Assembly: GCA_041738935.1 (NCBI GenBank)
Contig: JBGSOV010000007.1
Location: 35,247-99,246 of the forward strand
DNA: 64,000 nucleotides
From: JBGSOV01 sp041738935
Lineage (GTDB): Bacteria > Patescibacteriota > Gracilibacteria > CAIRYL01 > GCA-016699755
Direction of reading: 5' to 3'
Positions within the stretch are counted from its first letter, which is position 1, and every line of letters begins with the position of its first letter. Made by a program: the position numbers and the translations under genes. This document shows, in pieces, positions 43,665 to 52,080 of this stretch. The notes under the pieces are model-generated. The model worked only from the letters and a program-made list of their open reading frames with translations, was not told the DNA's origin and ran no database searches.

Positions 43665-44390
43665 ATGAAAATTCTCATCCATAATGTCGGATATTTTTTG
43701 GGCCACAATGGATTGTTGCTGGATTATTTTAAGCACAGCCATCGCTACATTTCATGTAATCCAAAAATTCGGGCACACAATCTCGAGCAGTTCCGTAACC
43801 TCCTCGCAACGCATGATCCTGATATTTGTGGACTGATTGAGATTCGTGAAAATACTGCCGTACTGGAGGATCTCAGCCAAAATCATAGCTGCACTATTGT
43901 GACAAAGTATGGTACCGCACATCCGCTCCGTGCTCTTTCCGCGAAAAGCGCCAACAGCAATGCTGTGCTTTCGCGCGAAGTACTCGCAGTCAAGACTCAC
44001 TATTTGAGTTGTGGAAACAAGCGCCTTGTCCTCGAAACCGAGAAAAATGGAGTCAACATTTTTTTTGTGCATCTTTCGCTGCGCAAACATATTCGTCAGC
44101 GCCAATTACGCGAATTGCAGACGCTGATTGCCGACAAATTAAACGTGATTGTATGCGGCGATTTTAATATTTTTGGCGGCTTTGCCGAGCTTGAGCTATT
44201 TCTCCGCCAGACAAATCTCCAGCTCGTCAGTCAAGCAGAAGATTATACTTTTCCTGCTGCCAGACCTACCAAAGCGATTGACATTTTCCTCTGTTCAACG
44301 CAACTCAAGGTCATCAGCGTGCACGTCCTCGATATCGTCTTATCCGATCATTTGCCAGTACTGCTCGAAGTCGACGACAGCGCCGTTTGA
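43665..44390 (+). CDS. Endonuclease/exonuclease/phosphatase-family protein
   Basis: A 241-residue protein of the EEP (DNase I-like) fold. KILIHNVGYFLG and ICGLIEI hold the first metal residues (Asn and Glu), FFVHLSL is the central strand, VIVCGDFNIFG has the catalytic Asp/Asn pair, and LSDHLPVLLEV has the terminal Asp-His pair. No signal peptide. Substrate could be DNA, RNA or a phospholipid/inositol phosphate. TATAAT (43651-43656) is 8 nt before the ATG and 5 nt before an in-frame GTG (43662), so the transcript may be leaderless. Confidence 0.85.
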   Translation: MKILIHNVGYFLGHNGLLLDYFKHSHRYISCNPKIRAHNLEQFRNLLATHDPDICGLIEIRENTAVLEDLSQNHSCTIVTKYGTAHPLRALSAKSANSNAVLSREVLAVKTHYLSCGNKRLVLETEKNGVNIFFVHLSLRKHIRQRQLRELQTLIADKLNVIVCGDFNIFGGFAELELFLRQTNLQLVSQAEDYTFPAARPTKAIDIFLCSTQLKVISVHVLDIVLSDHLPVLLEVDDSAV

Positions 44391-44415
44391 TTCTGTTATG
44401 GTGCAGCCGCAAGCA

Positions 44416-44444
44416 TTGTATTTGCAGCATTTTTTTGTTATACT
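44416..44444 (+). promoter_or_regulatory. Promoter of the nine-repeat Cys protein
   Basis: TTGTAT (44416-44421) and TATACT (44439-44444) are separated by the ideal 17 nt. The start codon follows 45 nt downstream. Confidence 0.45.
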
Positions 44445-44489
44445 TACTCGAAAAAAACATTCAATTGTTCCTCAAAAAAAATATTGCGC

Positions 44490-45665
44490 ATGAAAAAATT
44501 TTGGCGAATTGTCATCGGCGTGGGAATGGTGATTTTTGGAATCATTGGTTTGCTGTCGTCATTACTCATTGAAAATAAACAACTCGAAACACCCGGAATC
44601 ATAGAATCCGGATTGCTTCCTGGTGCCGTTAAGACCGTGCCAAAAAAACAAGAACAGCTAGTCGAGAAAGAGCAAACATCTTCTGACAAAGAGACAAAAA
44701 ATACCACTGAGACAGAATCAGTTTCGCCTTCGCCCACCTCTGCCTATACCGACAAGCAAAAAGTTGCTGATCGCGAACTTTTTCGTGAATTGGTAAAAGA
44801 CCGCGCGGTCGAGCGTTGCAACGAGCTCATCAATAATCAATTGCAAACTTCGTGTCAGGATAGTATTCGTCTCGCGCTTGCGCTTCGCGACAATAGTTTG
44901 GGCACATGTGATTTGATCCAAAACCAAGAGCAAAAAACAGAATGTCGCGACCATGTGCTCCTTGCCAAAGCGACAGAAGACAACGAATACGAGCTTTGTC
45001 CCGAGATTATGAGTTCGACTTTGCGCACACGCTGCCAAGAAGCCGAAGCGCGGCGCAAAATCACAGAAGTTGCGAATATCAACGATTGTGAAAAAATCGA
45101 AAGTCGTAAAGAACGCAGCATGTGTTTTGACTTTTTTGCCGCCAAACATGCCGCTGCCAATATGGTTACTGAGGGCGCTGATGCGTGTGGAGTAATTTCT
45201 GACGCCGATCTCCGTTCGAACTGTCTTGTGACGAACGCTATTCGTTTGGCGGGTATCGACAAAAATATCAACCCATGCCGCGAACTCGAAGACAAAGAAT
45301 TGCAAACAATTTGCATTCGCAAAGTTGGAGCCGAACTTCAAGCCGTGACAACCGCCGAATCAATCAGCACTGGTGATGTCGAGGGATGCGAAGGTGTATC
45401 TGAAGCGGACGGCAAACAGTACTGCATCAATACCGCACTCTATACAAAGGCAATCAACGAGCATAGTCCCAAATTGTGCCAAGGAATTATGATCGAAACT
45501 CGTCAACAGAAATGCGTAGACGAAGCAACCAAGGCAGAAAGCAATTATTATTTTCGTATGGCAAAAGACGAACAAGATATCAAGTGGTGTCGCCTGATCA
45601 GTAATCAATCAGCGCAAGAATCCTGCCTGAGTGTCATCACCAAAATGACGCAAGGCGACTCTTAG
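44490..45665 (+). CDS. Membrane-anchored protein with nine C-x11-C repeats
   Basis: A 391-residue protein. One N-terminal membrane helix (about 6-28, IVIGVGMVIFGIIGLLSSLLI) is followed by a Pro/Thr/Ser linker and then a repeat domain from about residue 110. Nine units have exactly eleven residues between two cysteines: for example CNELINNQLQTSC, CDLIQNQEQKTEC, CPEIMSSTLRTRC, CEKIESRKERSMC, CRELEDKELQTIC and CRLISNQSAQESC. Between them lie Ala-rich helical stretches. The layout suggests a helical-hairpin solenoid with one disulfide per hairpin, outside the membrane. Function unknown. Its stop overlaps the convergent leuB stop (45662-45665). Confidence 0.82.
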   Translation: MKKFWRIVIGVGMVIFGIIGLLSSLLIENKQLETPGIIESGLLPGAVKTVPKKQEQLVEKEQTSSDKETKNTTETESVSPSPTSAYTDKQKVADRELFRELVKDRAVERCNELINNQLQTSCQDSIRLALALRDNSLGTCDLIQNQEQKTECRDHVLLAKATEDNEYELCPEIMSSTLRTRCQEAEARRKITEVANINDCEKIESRKERSMCFDFFAAKHAAANMVTEGADACGVISDADLRSNCLVTNAIRLAGIDKNINPCRELEDKELQTICIRKVGAELQAVTTAESISTGDVEGCEGVSEADGKQYCINTALYTKAINEHSPKLCQGIMIETRQQKCVDEATKAESNYYFRMAKDEQDIKWCRLISNQSAQESCLSVITKMTQGDS

Positions 45666-46729
45666 ATGCGCTCGAGAATTGCTTGTCCCATGTGTTTGGT
45701 GCCAACACGAGTTGTGCCTTCGGTAAAAATATCGCCTGTTCTGAGCCCCGCTGCTAAAGCTTGCTGAATGGCATTTCTGATGGCGGCAGCTTCTTCAATT
45801 AGCCCAAACGAAGTTTCGAGCATCATTGCCACGCAGCCAATTTGAGCAATAGGATTCGCAACGCCTGTACCAGCGATATCAGGCGCACTGCCACCCATTG
45901 GTTCGTACAGACCAAAGCCAGCAGTATTGATGCTCGCACTCGACTGCATGCCAATCGAGCCGCTGATTTGCGCGGCTTCGTCGCTCAAAATATCGCCAAA
46001 CAAATTACTCGTCAAAATGACATCAAATGCTTGCGGGCGAACCAAAATCTGCATGGCGGCATTGTCGATATACAAATGTGACAATTCGACATCGGCAAAT
46101 TCTTTCGCATGTATCTCAAGGACGACTGTCCGCCAAAACTGCGAAGTGCGAAGCACATTCGACTTGTCGACGTTCAAGAGTTTTGCTTTGCGCTTCCGCG
46201 CCAGCTCGAAGGCGACTCTGGCAATCCGCTCCACTTCTGGGCGATGATAGATCATCTGATCGGCGCCAAAACTTTGTCCGTCTCCAGATTTTTCACCAAA
46301 ATAAACATCGCCCGTAAGCTCGCGAACGATGATAAAATCAAAACCATCGCCGATAATACTTTTCTTCAGCGGCGAAAAATCGGATAATTCAGCTTGTACA
46401 CCTGCTGGTCGCAGATTGGCAAACAGATCAAAATGTTTCCGCAAGGGCAGAAGCGCACCTACTTCTGGGCGTTTTTCTGCTGGAAGATTATCCCATTTAG
46501 GTCCTCCGACCGAACCGAATAAAATCGCATCTGCTTGCTCGCAAACCGCCACAGTATCAGCCGGGAGTGGTTCACCAGTCGCATCAATCGCTGCACCGCC
46601 AACCAGTTTTTCTGTCAGCTCGAATGTGTGTCCAAATTTGGCTTCCACTTTTTTGAGTACGTTGATGGCTTCCACCATTACTTCTGGACCGATGCCGTCG
46701 CCGGCAAGAATTGCGATGTGCTTGTGCAT
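45662..46729 (-). CDS. leuB: 3-isopropylmalate dehydrogenase
   Basis: A 355-residue NAD-dependent beta-decarboxylating dehydrogenase of leucine synthesis. AGDGIGPEVMVEAINVL, GSVGGPKWDNLPAEKRPE, LRKHFDLFANLRP, FIIVRELTGDVYFG (substrate Arg), LLNVDKSNVLRTSQFW (Lys) and TSNLFGDILSDEAAQISGSIGM (metal Asp residues) are all LeuB-type; the VRELTGD form separates it from isocitrate dehydrogenase. No leuA, leuC or leuD lies nearby. Alone, it could also act on 3-methylmalate in isoleucine synthesis. A TATACT on the minus strand near 46761-46766 is a plausible -10. Confidence 0.92.
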   Translation of the reverse strand: MHKHIAILAGDGIGPEVMVEAINVLKKVEAKFGHTFELTEKLVGGAAIDATGEPLPADTVAVCEQADAILFGSVGGPKWDNLPAEKRPEVGALLPLRKHFDLFANLRPAGVQAELSDFSPLKKSIIGDGFDFIIVRELTGDVYFGEKSGDGQSFGADQMIYHRPEVERIARVAFELARKRKAKLLNVDKSNVLRTSQFWRTVVLEIHAKEFADVELSHLYIDNAAMQILVRPQAFDVILTSNLFGDILSDEAAQISGSIGMQSSASINTAGFGLYEPMGGSAPDIAGTGVANPIAQIGCVAMMLETSFGLIEEAAAIRNAIQQALAAGLRTGDIFTEGTTRVGTKHMGQAILERI

Positions 46730-46883
46730 TTTGAATATTGAGACAAAAAACTGCTTCTTTAGTATAAAGAGGAATGTGCAAAAGCCTTACCAAAATAAAT
46801 TGACAAAATAGAAGTAAGATATTTAGTATATCATATATTTTTTATTTCTAAATTTTATAATAAATCTTAATCCTTTTGGAAAA

Positions 46884-47186
46884 TTGAAACCACAGGCTAA
46901 AATCCGTGAAAATGGAATTCTTCCTGGGCTATCACCAAAAGACCAGGTCCGCTACCAACAGGTTGTTGATGGACTTAATCCTGAGGCATCTTTTGAGGAA
47001 ATGCGCGCGGCATTATCCACTTTAGGGTTTACAAAGATTAAAGGACAACCAATCCAGAACAATACAGCAGAAGCTTTGCGCGTTCAATTACTGGATATCC
47101 GTTCTGCTCTTATGGGTTCAAGTATCTATAATATATATCAATTAGCAGAAAAAGGATTTTGTCGGCGAGATCCTTATTCCAAATGA
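46884..47186 (+). CDS. Small protein, unknown
   Basis: A 100-residue hydrophilic protein (MKPQAKIRENGILPGLSPKD, ASFEEMRAALSTLGFTKIKG). The TTG at 46884 is the only start seen; the region upstream (46800-46880) is very AT-rich with ATATAT runs and could hold the promoter. The composition looks like a true protein rather than a shadow of another frame. The C-terminus overlaps the convergent gene at 47174. No family recognised. Confidence 0.5.
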   Translation: MKPQAKIRENGILPGLSPKDQVRYQQVVDGLNPEASFEEMRAALSTLGFTKIKGQPIQNNTAEALRVQLLDIRSALMGSSIYNIYQLAEKGFCRRDPYSK

Positions 47187-47587
47187 TTATCTGATTCCTC
47201 GTTATTATCCGAGCGATCCCAAAAAAAGGCTTCGATCAAAAGCGCCATCGAGACAATCATGCCTGCAATCCAAATTGTCAAAATACGATATTGTTGAAAA
47301 AGCAACAGCAAAGTAAGGGTAATACCCGCGATAATTCCTTGGCGAAGAGCGGCATTGATGTGAACGGCAATTGTGGTTTGGGGCAAAAAGGCAATTCGCA
47401 AAAGTGTCGAAAAAGTTGCAATCGTTAGCGAAACGCTAAAAAACCCACTCACATAAAAGAGGGGAATCGCAATTATCGGTGAAGCAAACGGCGAAGTCTG
47501 ATTAAACACTAATCCCCACGCTGCCCATACCGAAAACATCGCGGCAATCAAAACCCAGACTGGCCAATAGCGACGTTCGACTCTCAT
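47174..47587 (-). CDS. Small four-helix membrane protein, unknown
   Basis: A 137-residue protein with four membrane segments (about 8-28, 38-60, 82-98, 102-122), an Arg-rich start (MRVERRYW) and a polar acidic end. It follows metK on the same strand by 16 bp, so it is likely cotranscribed. No family is recognised. Confidence 0.7.
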   Translation of the reverse strand: MRVERRYWPVWVLIAAMFSVWAAWGLVFNQTSPFASPIIAIPLFYVSGFFSVSLTIATFSTLLRIAFLPQTTIAVHINAALRQGIIAGITLTLLLLFQQYRILTIWIAGMIVSMALLIEAFFWDRSDNNEESDNHLE

Positions 47588-47603
47588 AATTTATGATTAT
47601 AAT

Positions 47604-48752
47604 TTATATGGCCTTTTGCAGAGCACTGACTTTGTCCAGTTTTTCCCAAGCAAACGCACTTCTGCCAAAATGTCCTCCTGTTGCGGTGGTCTGAAAAATC
47701 GGTTCTTGCAAACCAAATTCTTGAATCAGCATACCAGGACGCAAATCCCACAGTTTAACCACGATTTTTTCTAAAGCACTGTCGGTGAGAACGCCGGTGC
47801 CACGGGTATTCACAAAGATCGAAACCGGTTCAGCAACACCAATCGCGTACGAAATCTGGACTTCGCACACTTTGGCAAGTTTGGCGGCAACAATATTTTT
47901 GGCAATATGTCGCGCAGCATAGGCGCCAGTGCGGTCGACTTTTGTTGGATCTTTGCCAGAAAAAGCGCCACCTCCATGTGCGCAATAGCCGCCATATGTA
48001 TCAACAATAATTTTGCGTCCAGTAAGTCCAGCGTCGCCTTGCGGTCCTCCGACAACAAAACTTCCAGTAGGATTAATATGAAAAATTGTTTCGTCATCAA
48101 CGAGTTCGCCCAAGATTGGAAGAATTACTTTTTGTTTTAACTCGGTTTGTAGGTCTCCTAGTGCAATCTCGGGGTGATGTTGTGCCGAGAGAACAACCGC
48201 TGATACTCGCTTTGGTTCATTTGGTGCAGAATATTCGACAGTTACTTGCGATTTGCCATCAGGACGCAAAAAATCGCAACTGCTATCGCGTCTTGTTTTT
48301 TCTAACTGACGCGTCAAGCGGTGCGCGAGCGAAATAGGCAGCGGCATCAGCTCGTCTGTCTCTTCACATGCGAAACCGAACATCATTCCCTGATCGCCGG
48401 CGCCAATCGATTCCATATTATTTTTACCATCGACTCCGTGTGCGATTTCGGCGCTTTGGTTGCCAATGGCAGAGAGCACCGCGATTGATTCGCTATCAAA
48501 ACCAAAGGCGGCGTTTGTGTAGCCAATATCTCGCACGACTTCGCGAGCCAGTTTTTCGACATCAACCCAGCTTTGGGTGCGCATTTCTCCAAAACACATG
48601 ACCATCCCAGTTTTGACGGCAGTTTCGACTGCCACGCGCGAGTGGGGATCGTGTCGCAACGCTTCATCAAGAATGGCATCCGAGATCTGATCACAGATTT
48701 TGTCCGGATGACCACAGGTGACTGATTCAGAAGTAAATTGAAAACCTGACAT
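47604..48752 (-). CDS. metK: S-adenosylmethionine synthetase
   Basis: A 382-residue enzyme making SAM from methionine and ATP. HPDK (residues 15-18) in ESVTCGHPDKICDQISDAILD, GAGDQGMMFGFACEET and GGGAFSGKDPTKVDRTGAYAARH (P-loop-like) are diagnostic. I start at ATG 48752 (MSGFQFTSE), the family N-terminus; a longer frame reaches 48782. No SAM riboswitch can be seen in the short upstream region. Confidence 0.96.
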   Translation of the reverse strand: MSGFQFTSESVTCGHPDKICDQISDAILDEALRHDPHSRVAVETAVKTGMVMCFGEMRTQSWVDVEKLAREVVRDIGYTNAAFGFDSESIAVLSAIGNQSAEIAHGVDGKNNMESIGAGDQGMMFGFACEETDELMPLPISLAHRLTRQLEKTRRDSSCDFLRPDGKSQVTVEYSAPNEPKRVSAVVLSAQHHPEIALGDLQTELKQKVILPILGELVDDETIFHINPTGSFVVGGPQGDAGLTGRKIIVDTYGGYCAHGGGAFSGKDPTKVDRTGAYAARHIAKNIVAAKLAKVCEVQISYAIGVAEPVSIFVNTRGTGVLTDSALEKIVVKLWDLRPGMLIQEFGLQEPIFQTTATGGHFGRSAFAWEKLDKVSALQKAI

Positions 48753-48784
48753 AAAAATGGTGACAATCAAAAAATCGAACATTT

Positions 48785-48809
48785 GGATGGTAGCAAAATC
48801 TTTCCATCC
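48785..48809 (-). terminator. Hairpin after rpsR, possible terminator
   Basis: GGATGG (48785-48790) pairs with CCATCC (48804-48809). On the minus strand the hairpin follows the rpsR stop and is followed, after about ten bases, by a T-rich run (ATTTTTTG). The gap before the T-run makes it a weak terminator or a leader hairpin of metK. Confidence 0.45.
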
Positions 48810-48867
48810 GAAACAGTCGATCTTTCGTATTCAATATATCTTCGCACTCAAGTATAAATTCAGCTGC

Positions 48868-49080
48868 TTAGCGAACGAAACCACAAAGTGCCACGTGACG
48901 TGAACGCTTGACCGATTGGGCAAGTTTTTTTTGGTGGCGAAGACAGACTCCAGTATGTTCGCGACGCTTGATGCGATTGTAATAATCGAGAAAACGCTGA
49001 AGCAATGTGGCGTTTTTGTAATCGATTTCTTGGATGCGTAATTCGCAGAAGAGACAACGTTTTTTCGTAAAAATTGGCAT
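48868..49080 (-). CDS. rpsR: Small ribosomal subunit protein bS18
   Basis: A 70-residue protein: KKRCLFCELRIQEIDYKNATLLQRFL and GVCLRHQKKLAQSVKRSRHVALCGFV are bS18 hallmarks. It binds bS6 on the 30S platform. The ATG at 49080 (MPIFTKKRC) is the natural start. It follows rpsF by 14 bp; ssb, normally between them, and rplI, normally after, are absent. Confidence 0.95.
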   Translation of the reverse strand: MPIFTKKRCLFCELRIQEIDYKNATLLQRFLDYYNRIKRREHTGVCLRHQKKLAQSVKRSRHVALCGFVR

Positions 49081-49094
49081 AAGGGGAATAAAAA

Positions 49095-49658
49095 TCAAAT
49101 ATCTTCGAGCATCTGGTTGAGCTCGGCATCGAGGCGACCTTTATCAAAAGATTCTTGCTTTGCTGCTGGCTTACTTTCGACTTTCTTTGGCTCCTCCTCT
49201 TTTTTATTGGCTGCCTGCATTTCGGGACGACTATCGACATGTTTTTTGGCAGCACGAGGAGCACGTTTTTCTTCGTGCTTTTTGCTCTTTTGCTCCTCTG
49301 GCAGATGCTCATTGTTCCAAGCGATGATTTGCTCGAGGGTCAGTGTTGGAACTTTAGATGAAACTACGGTAATCAAATGACGGAGAACCTTGCTGTCGAG
49401 GCGAAGCTCTTCATCAAGATTTGCCAGCTTACTTCCATCAATTTCAAGATGCAGTACAACATAGACGGCTTGCATTTCTTTTTTAATCGGATAGGCGAGC
49501 GTCTTGCGTCCCCAAAAATCCTCAAAACCGACTTTGCCACCGGCAGGTTCGATGTGCTCTTTTTTAATACTCAAAATATGTTCCTTTGCTTGTTCTTCAG
49601 AAAGTGAAGGAGCAATGAGGAGCATGAGTTCGTACTGTTTTACGGAAGTATCAGGCAT
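49095..49658 (-). CDS. rpsF: Small ribosomal subunit protein bS6 with long charged tail
   Basis: A 187-residue protein. Residues 1-105 match bS6 (YELMLLIAPSLSEEQ, GGKVGFEDFWGRKTLAYPIKKEMQAVYVVLHLEIDG, LRHLITVV). The remaining 80 residues are Lys/Glu/Ala/Pro-rich (KKHEEKRAPRAAKKHVDSRP, KKEEEPKKVESKPAAKQE), longer than the usual tail. The last 15 (DKGRLDAELNQMLEDI) look helical and might contact another protein or rRNA. It forms a two-gene operon with rpsR. Confidence 0.92.
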   Translation of the reverse strand: MPDTSVKQYELMLLIAPSLSEEQAKEHILSIKKEHIEPAGGKVGFEDFWGRKTLAYPIKKEMQAVYVVLHLEIDGSKLANLDEELRLDSKVLRHLITVVSSKVPTLTLEQIIAWNNEHLPEEQKSKKHEEKRAPRAAKKHVDSRPEMQAANKKEEEPKKVESKPAAKQESFDKGRLDAELNQMLEDI

Positions 49659-49784
49659 TCTTCGTGGACAAAAGGAAAGCGCTTTTAGCTCACTGTGGCA
49701 AAAGCGGAAGAAAAGGCGTAGCTCATCATTCCAAAAAAAATCAGCGTGCGCAAGAGCTTTTTGCTTTTTTTTTAAAAATCATGC

Positions 49785-51422
49785 ATGGTGGTTTCTGATA
49801 CGTTTTTTACCCAAATGTCGCCTTTGTTTCAGCGCCGCAAAAAAAAATCATCATATTCTGGGCTCGTGCTCATGTTTATTATTTTACTGGGCGCATCAGT
49901 TTTGTTATGGCAGGTCATCTATTCGCCATCAGGAGTCGCTAAAAAAGTCACGCTCGAAATCCCAAGTGATTCTACCGCTGTTGTCAAAATCGAAGGTGGA
50001 TCGAGTTTTGTAGAAATCCCTGGCGTCGGGACACTTATCGAAAGCGAATCCGTACGAGCAACCCGAGGGAGCGGAACAGCACTTACTTTTTTCGATGGTT
50101 CGCGAGTCTCACTCGATCAAAATACCGAGGTCACACTTACTCGTGTGCGCGAACATGACTCCGATGAATCTGTTGATATTTTACTCGACATTAATAGTGG
50201 GCAAGTCTGGGCAAGCATTACTAAAAAAATTAATCCCAAATCGCTTGTTACGCTGCGAAAAGGTGCAGTAGCAGTCGAAACCTCTGGTGGAGAAATCTCT
50301 TTTGGCGAAAACACCATTCGCGTCTTGGCAGGCAAAGCTCAAGTACTTATTCAAGACGAACGATATACCATACTCGAAATCGGGCAAGAAATTACCCTTA
50401 CTGACGAGGACATCTCCGCCATTATCGCTGGCGGTGCTGGACCAGAAAAGGCGCTGATTACTGCTGATTTTCAAGATTCTGACTGGTTTACTTCGCACAT
50501 GAATCGTGACGTAAATACAGAAGCATTGCCCAGTGAATCCGTTACTGGCGAAGTGCTCGAAACCGATGAAGCGAGTGAAACGCCAGCGCCAGATATTGTT
50601 ATTTTGACTCCTGGTAAAAATGATTCAGTAGTTACGACGGCGGATGCTACGCTGACAATTTCTGGAACTGTTCCGGCGACAACCACCAAAGTATTGATAA
50701 ATGATTATGCACTGACTCGTTTTGTGCCGGGAAGCACCGAGTTTAGCTATAATGCTGCAGTAGAATGGGGGACACTCGTTGAAGGAGAAAACAAATATAC
50801 GATTGTTGCCTTTGGCGAGAATGACAAGCGCTCGGAAGCGCAAATTACAATTATGTATGATCCAGACGCTATCATCTCGTCTATCAGTCCTGCACCAACG
50901 CCTTCTTCTGACGATGAGATAGATTCTTCGCCGTCTCCATCCTCAACTGCACTGGCGTCGCCAACAAACTCGCCATCGATAAGCAGCGGAGGTCTTACTA
51001 TCGATACTCCTGCAGATGGCGCTATGATTGATGATGCCATGATTATTGTAAGCGGTAAGGCACCATCAGAAACAGCACGACTTGTTGTCGATGATTACAC
51101 GCTCACGGCATTCACTGCGGGCGATACTACGTGGCAGTACCGCATGTCGGACACATTTAATAATCGTCCAGTCGGTGAAATAACCATCAAAGCGATTGCT
51201 TATGATTCTGCCGGAAAAATAATCGAGAGCACTCAAGTCACTTTTACCATCGAAAAAGCAAAAGAAGTTTCTCCGACGCCGACTCCCACCGCTGGCTCGG
51301 CGAGCGCGACTTCGACAGCTTCTCCAAAAAGTACGCCTTCGAATAGTAAGTACATGCCCGAATTGAGAGACGATTATTTGCCGCCCCTTCCTCAGGATGA
51401 GCAAGGAGGTTCTACAATGTAA
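49785..51422 (+). CDS. FecR-domain protein with two Ig-like domains
   Basis: A 545-residue membrane-anchored protein: basic start, one helix (about 27-46, LVLMFIILLGASVLLWQVIY), then a FecR-like beta domain (about 60-205: VRATRGSGTALTFFDGSRVSLDQNTEVTL, SGQVWASI, VAVETSGGE, VLAGKAQVLI). Two Ig-like domains of the type used as stalks follow, near 270-365 (ILTPGKNDSVVTTADATLTISG) and 405-495 (IDTPADGAMIDDAMIIVSGKA), split and ended by Ser/Pro/Thr-rich linkers. There is no TonB or sigma factor nearby, so a Fec-type signalling role is unlikely; a surface or peptidoglycan-bound role is more plausible. The next gene starts 2 bp after it. Confidence 0.82.
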   Translation: MVVSDTFFTQMSPLFQRRKKKSSYSGLVLMFIILLGASVLLWQVIYSPSGVAKKVTLEIPSDSTAVVKIEGGSSFVEIPGVGTLIESESVRATRGSGTALTFFDGSRVSLDQNTEVTLTRVREHDSDESVDILLDINSGQVWASITKKINPKSLVTLRKGAVAVETSGGEISFGENTIRVLAGKAQVLIQDERYTILEIGQEITLTDEDISAIIAGGAGPEKALITADFQDSDWFTSHMNRDVNTEALPSESVTGEVLETDEASETPAPDIVILTPGKNDSVVTTADATLTISGTVPATTTKVLINDYALTRFVPGSTEFSYNAAVEWGTLVEGENKYTIVAFGENDKRSEAQITIMYDPDAIISSISPAPTPSSDDEIDSSPSPSSTALASPTNSPSISSGGLTIDTPADGAMIDDAMIIVSGKAPSETARLVVDDYTLTAFTAGDTTWQYRMSDTFNNRPVGEITIKAIAYDSAGKIIESTQVTFTIEKAKEVSPTPTPTAGSASATSTASPKSTPSNSKYMPELRDDYLPPLPQDEQGGSTM

Positions 51423-51424
51423 TC

Positions 51425-52075
51425 ATGATTTTTTTTCGCGCTGCTTTTTGGAAATGGTTTCTCTTGCTCGGTTTCATCATTTTGATGTTGCCGATAGTGT
51501 TCGTTGATGCACTCGGCAAATTTCGCATGTATGAGCCGGAAACAGTTCCTGCTAAAAAAATTGCCATTGTATTTGGCGCCGCCGCATGGGGCAAGACGCC
51601 TTCTCCTGTATATGCCGACCGTTTGCAACAAGCGGCGGAACTTTTTTTATCTGGTAAGGTGGAGGCGATTTTAGTATCGGGTGATAATTCCGAACTGCAC
51701 TACAACGAACCAGTAGTCGGCAAACAATTTCTCATCAAAAATACCGACGTCCCCGAGGCAAATATTTTTTTGGATTATGCCGGATTTCGCACGTATGATA
51801 CCTGCTTTCGGGCGGCAGAAATTTTTGGAGTTGAAGAAGCGATTCTGGTAACGCAGGCGTTTCACTTGCCGCGGGCGCTGTTTTTGTGTCGGAGCTTTGG
51901 AATCGATGCAGTGGGAGTTGCCGCGGACAAACGCCGCTACGATGCGATTGTCTGGTACATGTTGCGCGAACAAGTCGGGCGCTGGGGCGCTTTTTGGGAA
52001 GGAACCATCTTTCGCCATCCTCCTACGGTGCTCGGCGCCAAAGTGCCACTGACACTCGAAGCCGAATCTTTCTAA
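51425..52075 (+). CDS. SanA/YdcF-like DUF218 membrane protein
   Basis: A 216-residue protein with one N-terminal membrane helix (about 10-30) and a DUF218 domain: IAIVFGAAAWGKTPSPVYADRLQQAAELF, AILVSGDNSELHYNEPVVGKQFL, IFLDYAGFRTYDTCFRA, ILVTQAFHLPRALFLCRSFGI. SanA-type proteins affect envelope permeability and wall synthesis; the enzyme activity is unknown. It starts 2 bp after the FecR-domain gene and ends 5 bp before tgt, so all belong to one plus-strand operon. Confidence 0.88.
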   Translation: MIFFRAAFWKWFLLLGFIILMLPIVFVDALGKFRMYEPETVPAKKIAIVFGAAAWGKTPSPVYADRLQQAAELFLSGKVEAILVSGDNSELHYNEPVVGKQFLIKNTDVPEANIFLDYAGFRTYDTCFRAAEIFGVEEAILVTQAFHLPRALFLCRSFGIDAVGVAADKRRYDAIVWYMLREQVGRWGAFWEGTIFRHPPTVLGAKVPLTLEAESF

Positions 52076-52080
52076 ACTCT

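Noticed and set aside
48753..48867. SAM riboswitch before metK
   Set aside because: Only about 115 bp separate rpsR and metK, with one simple hairpin; no SAM riboswitch core could be recognised.
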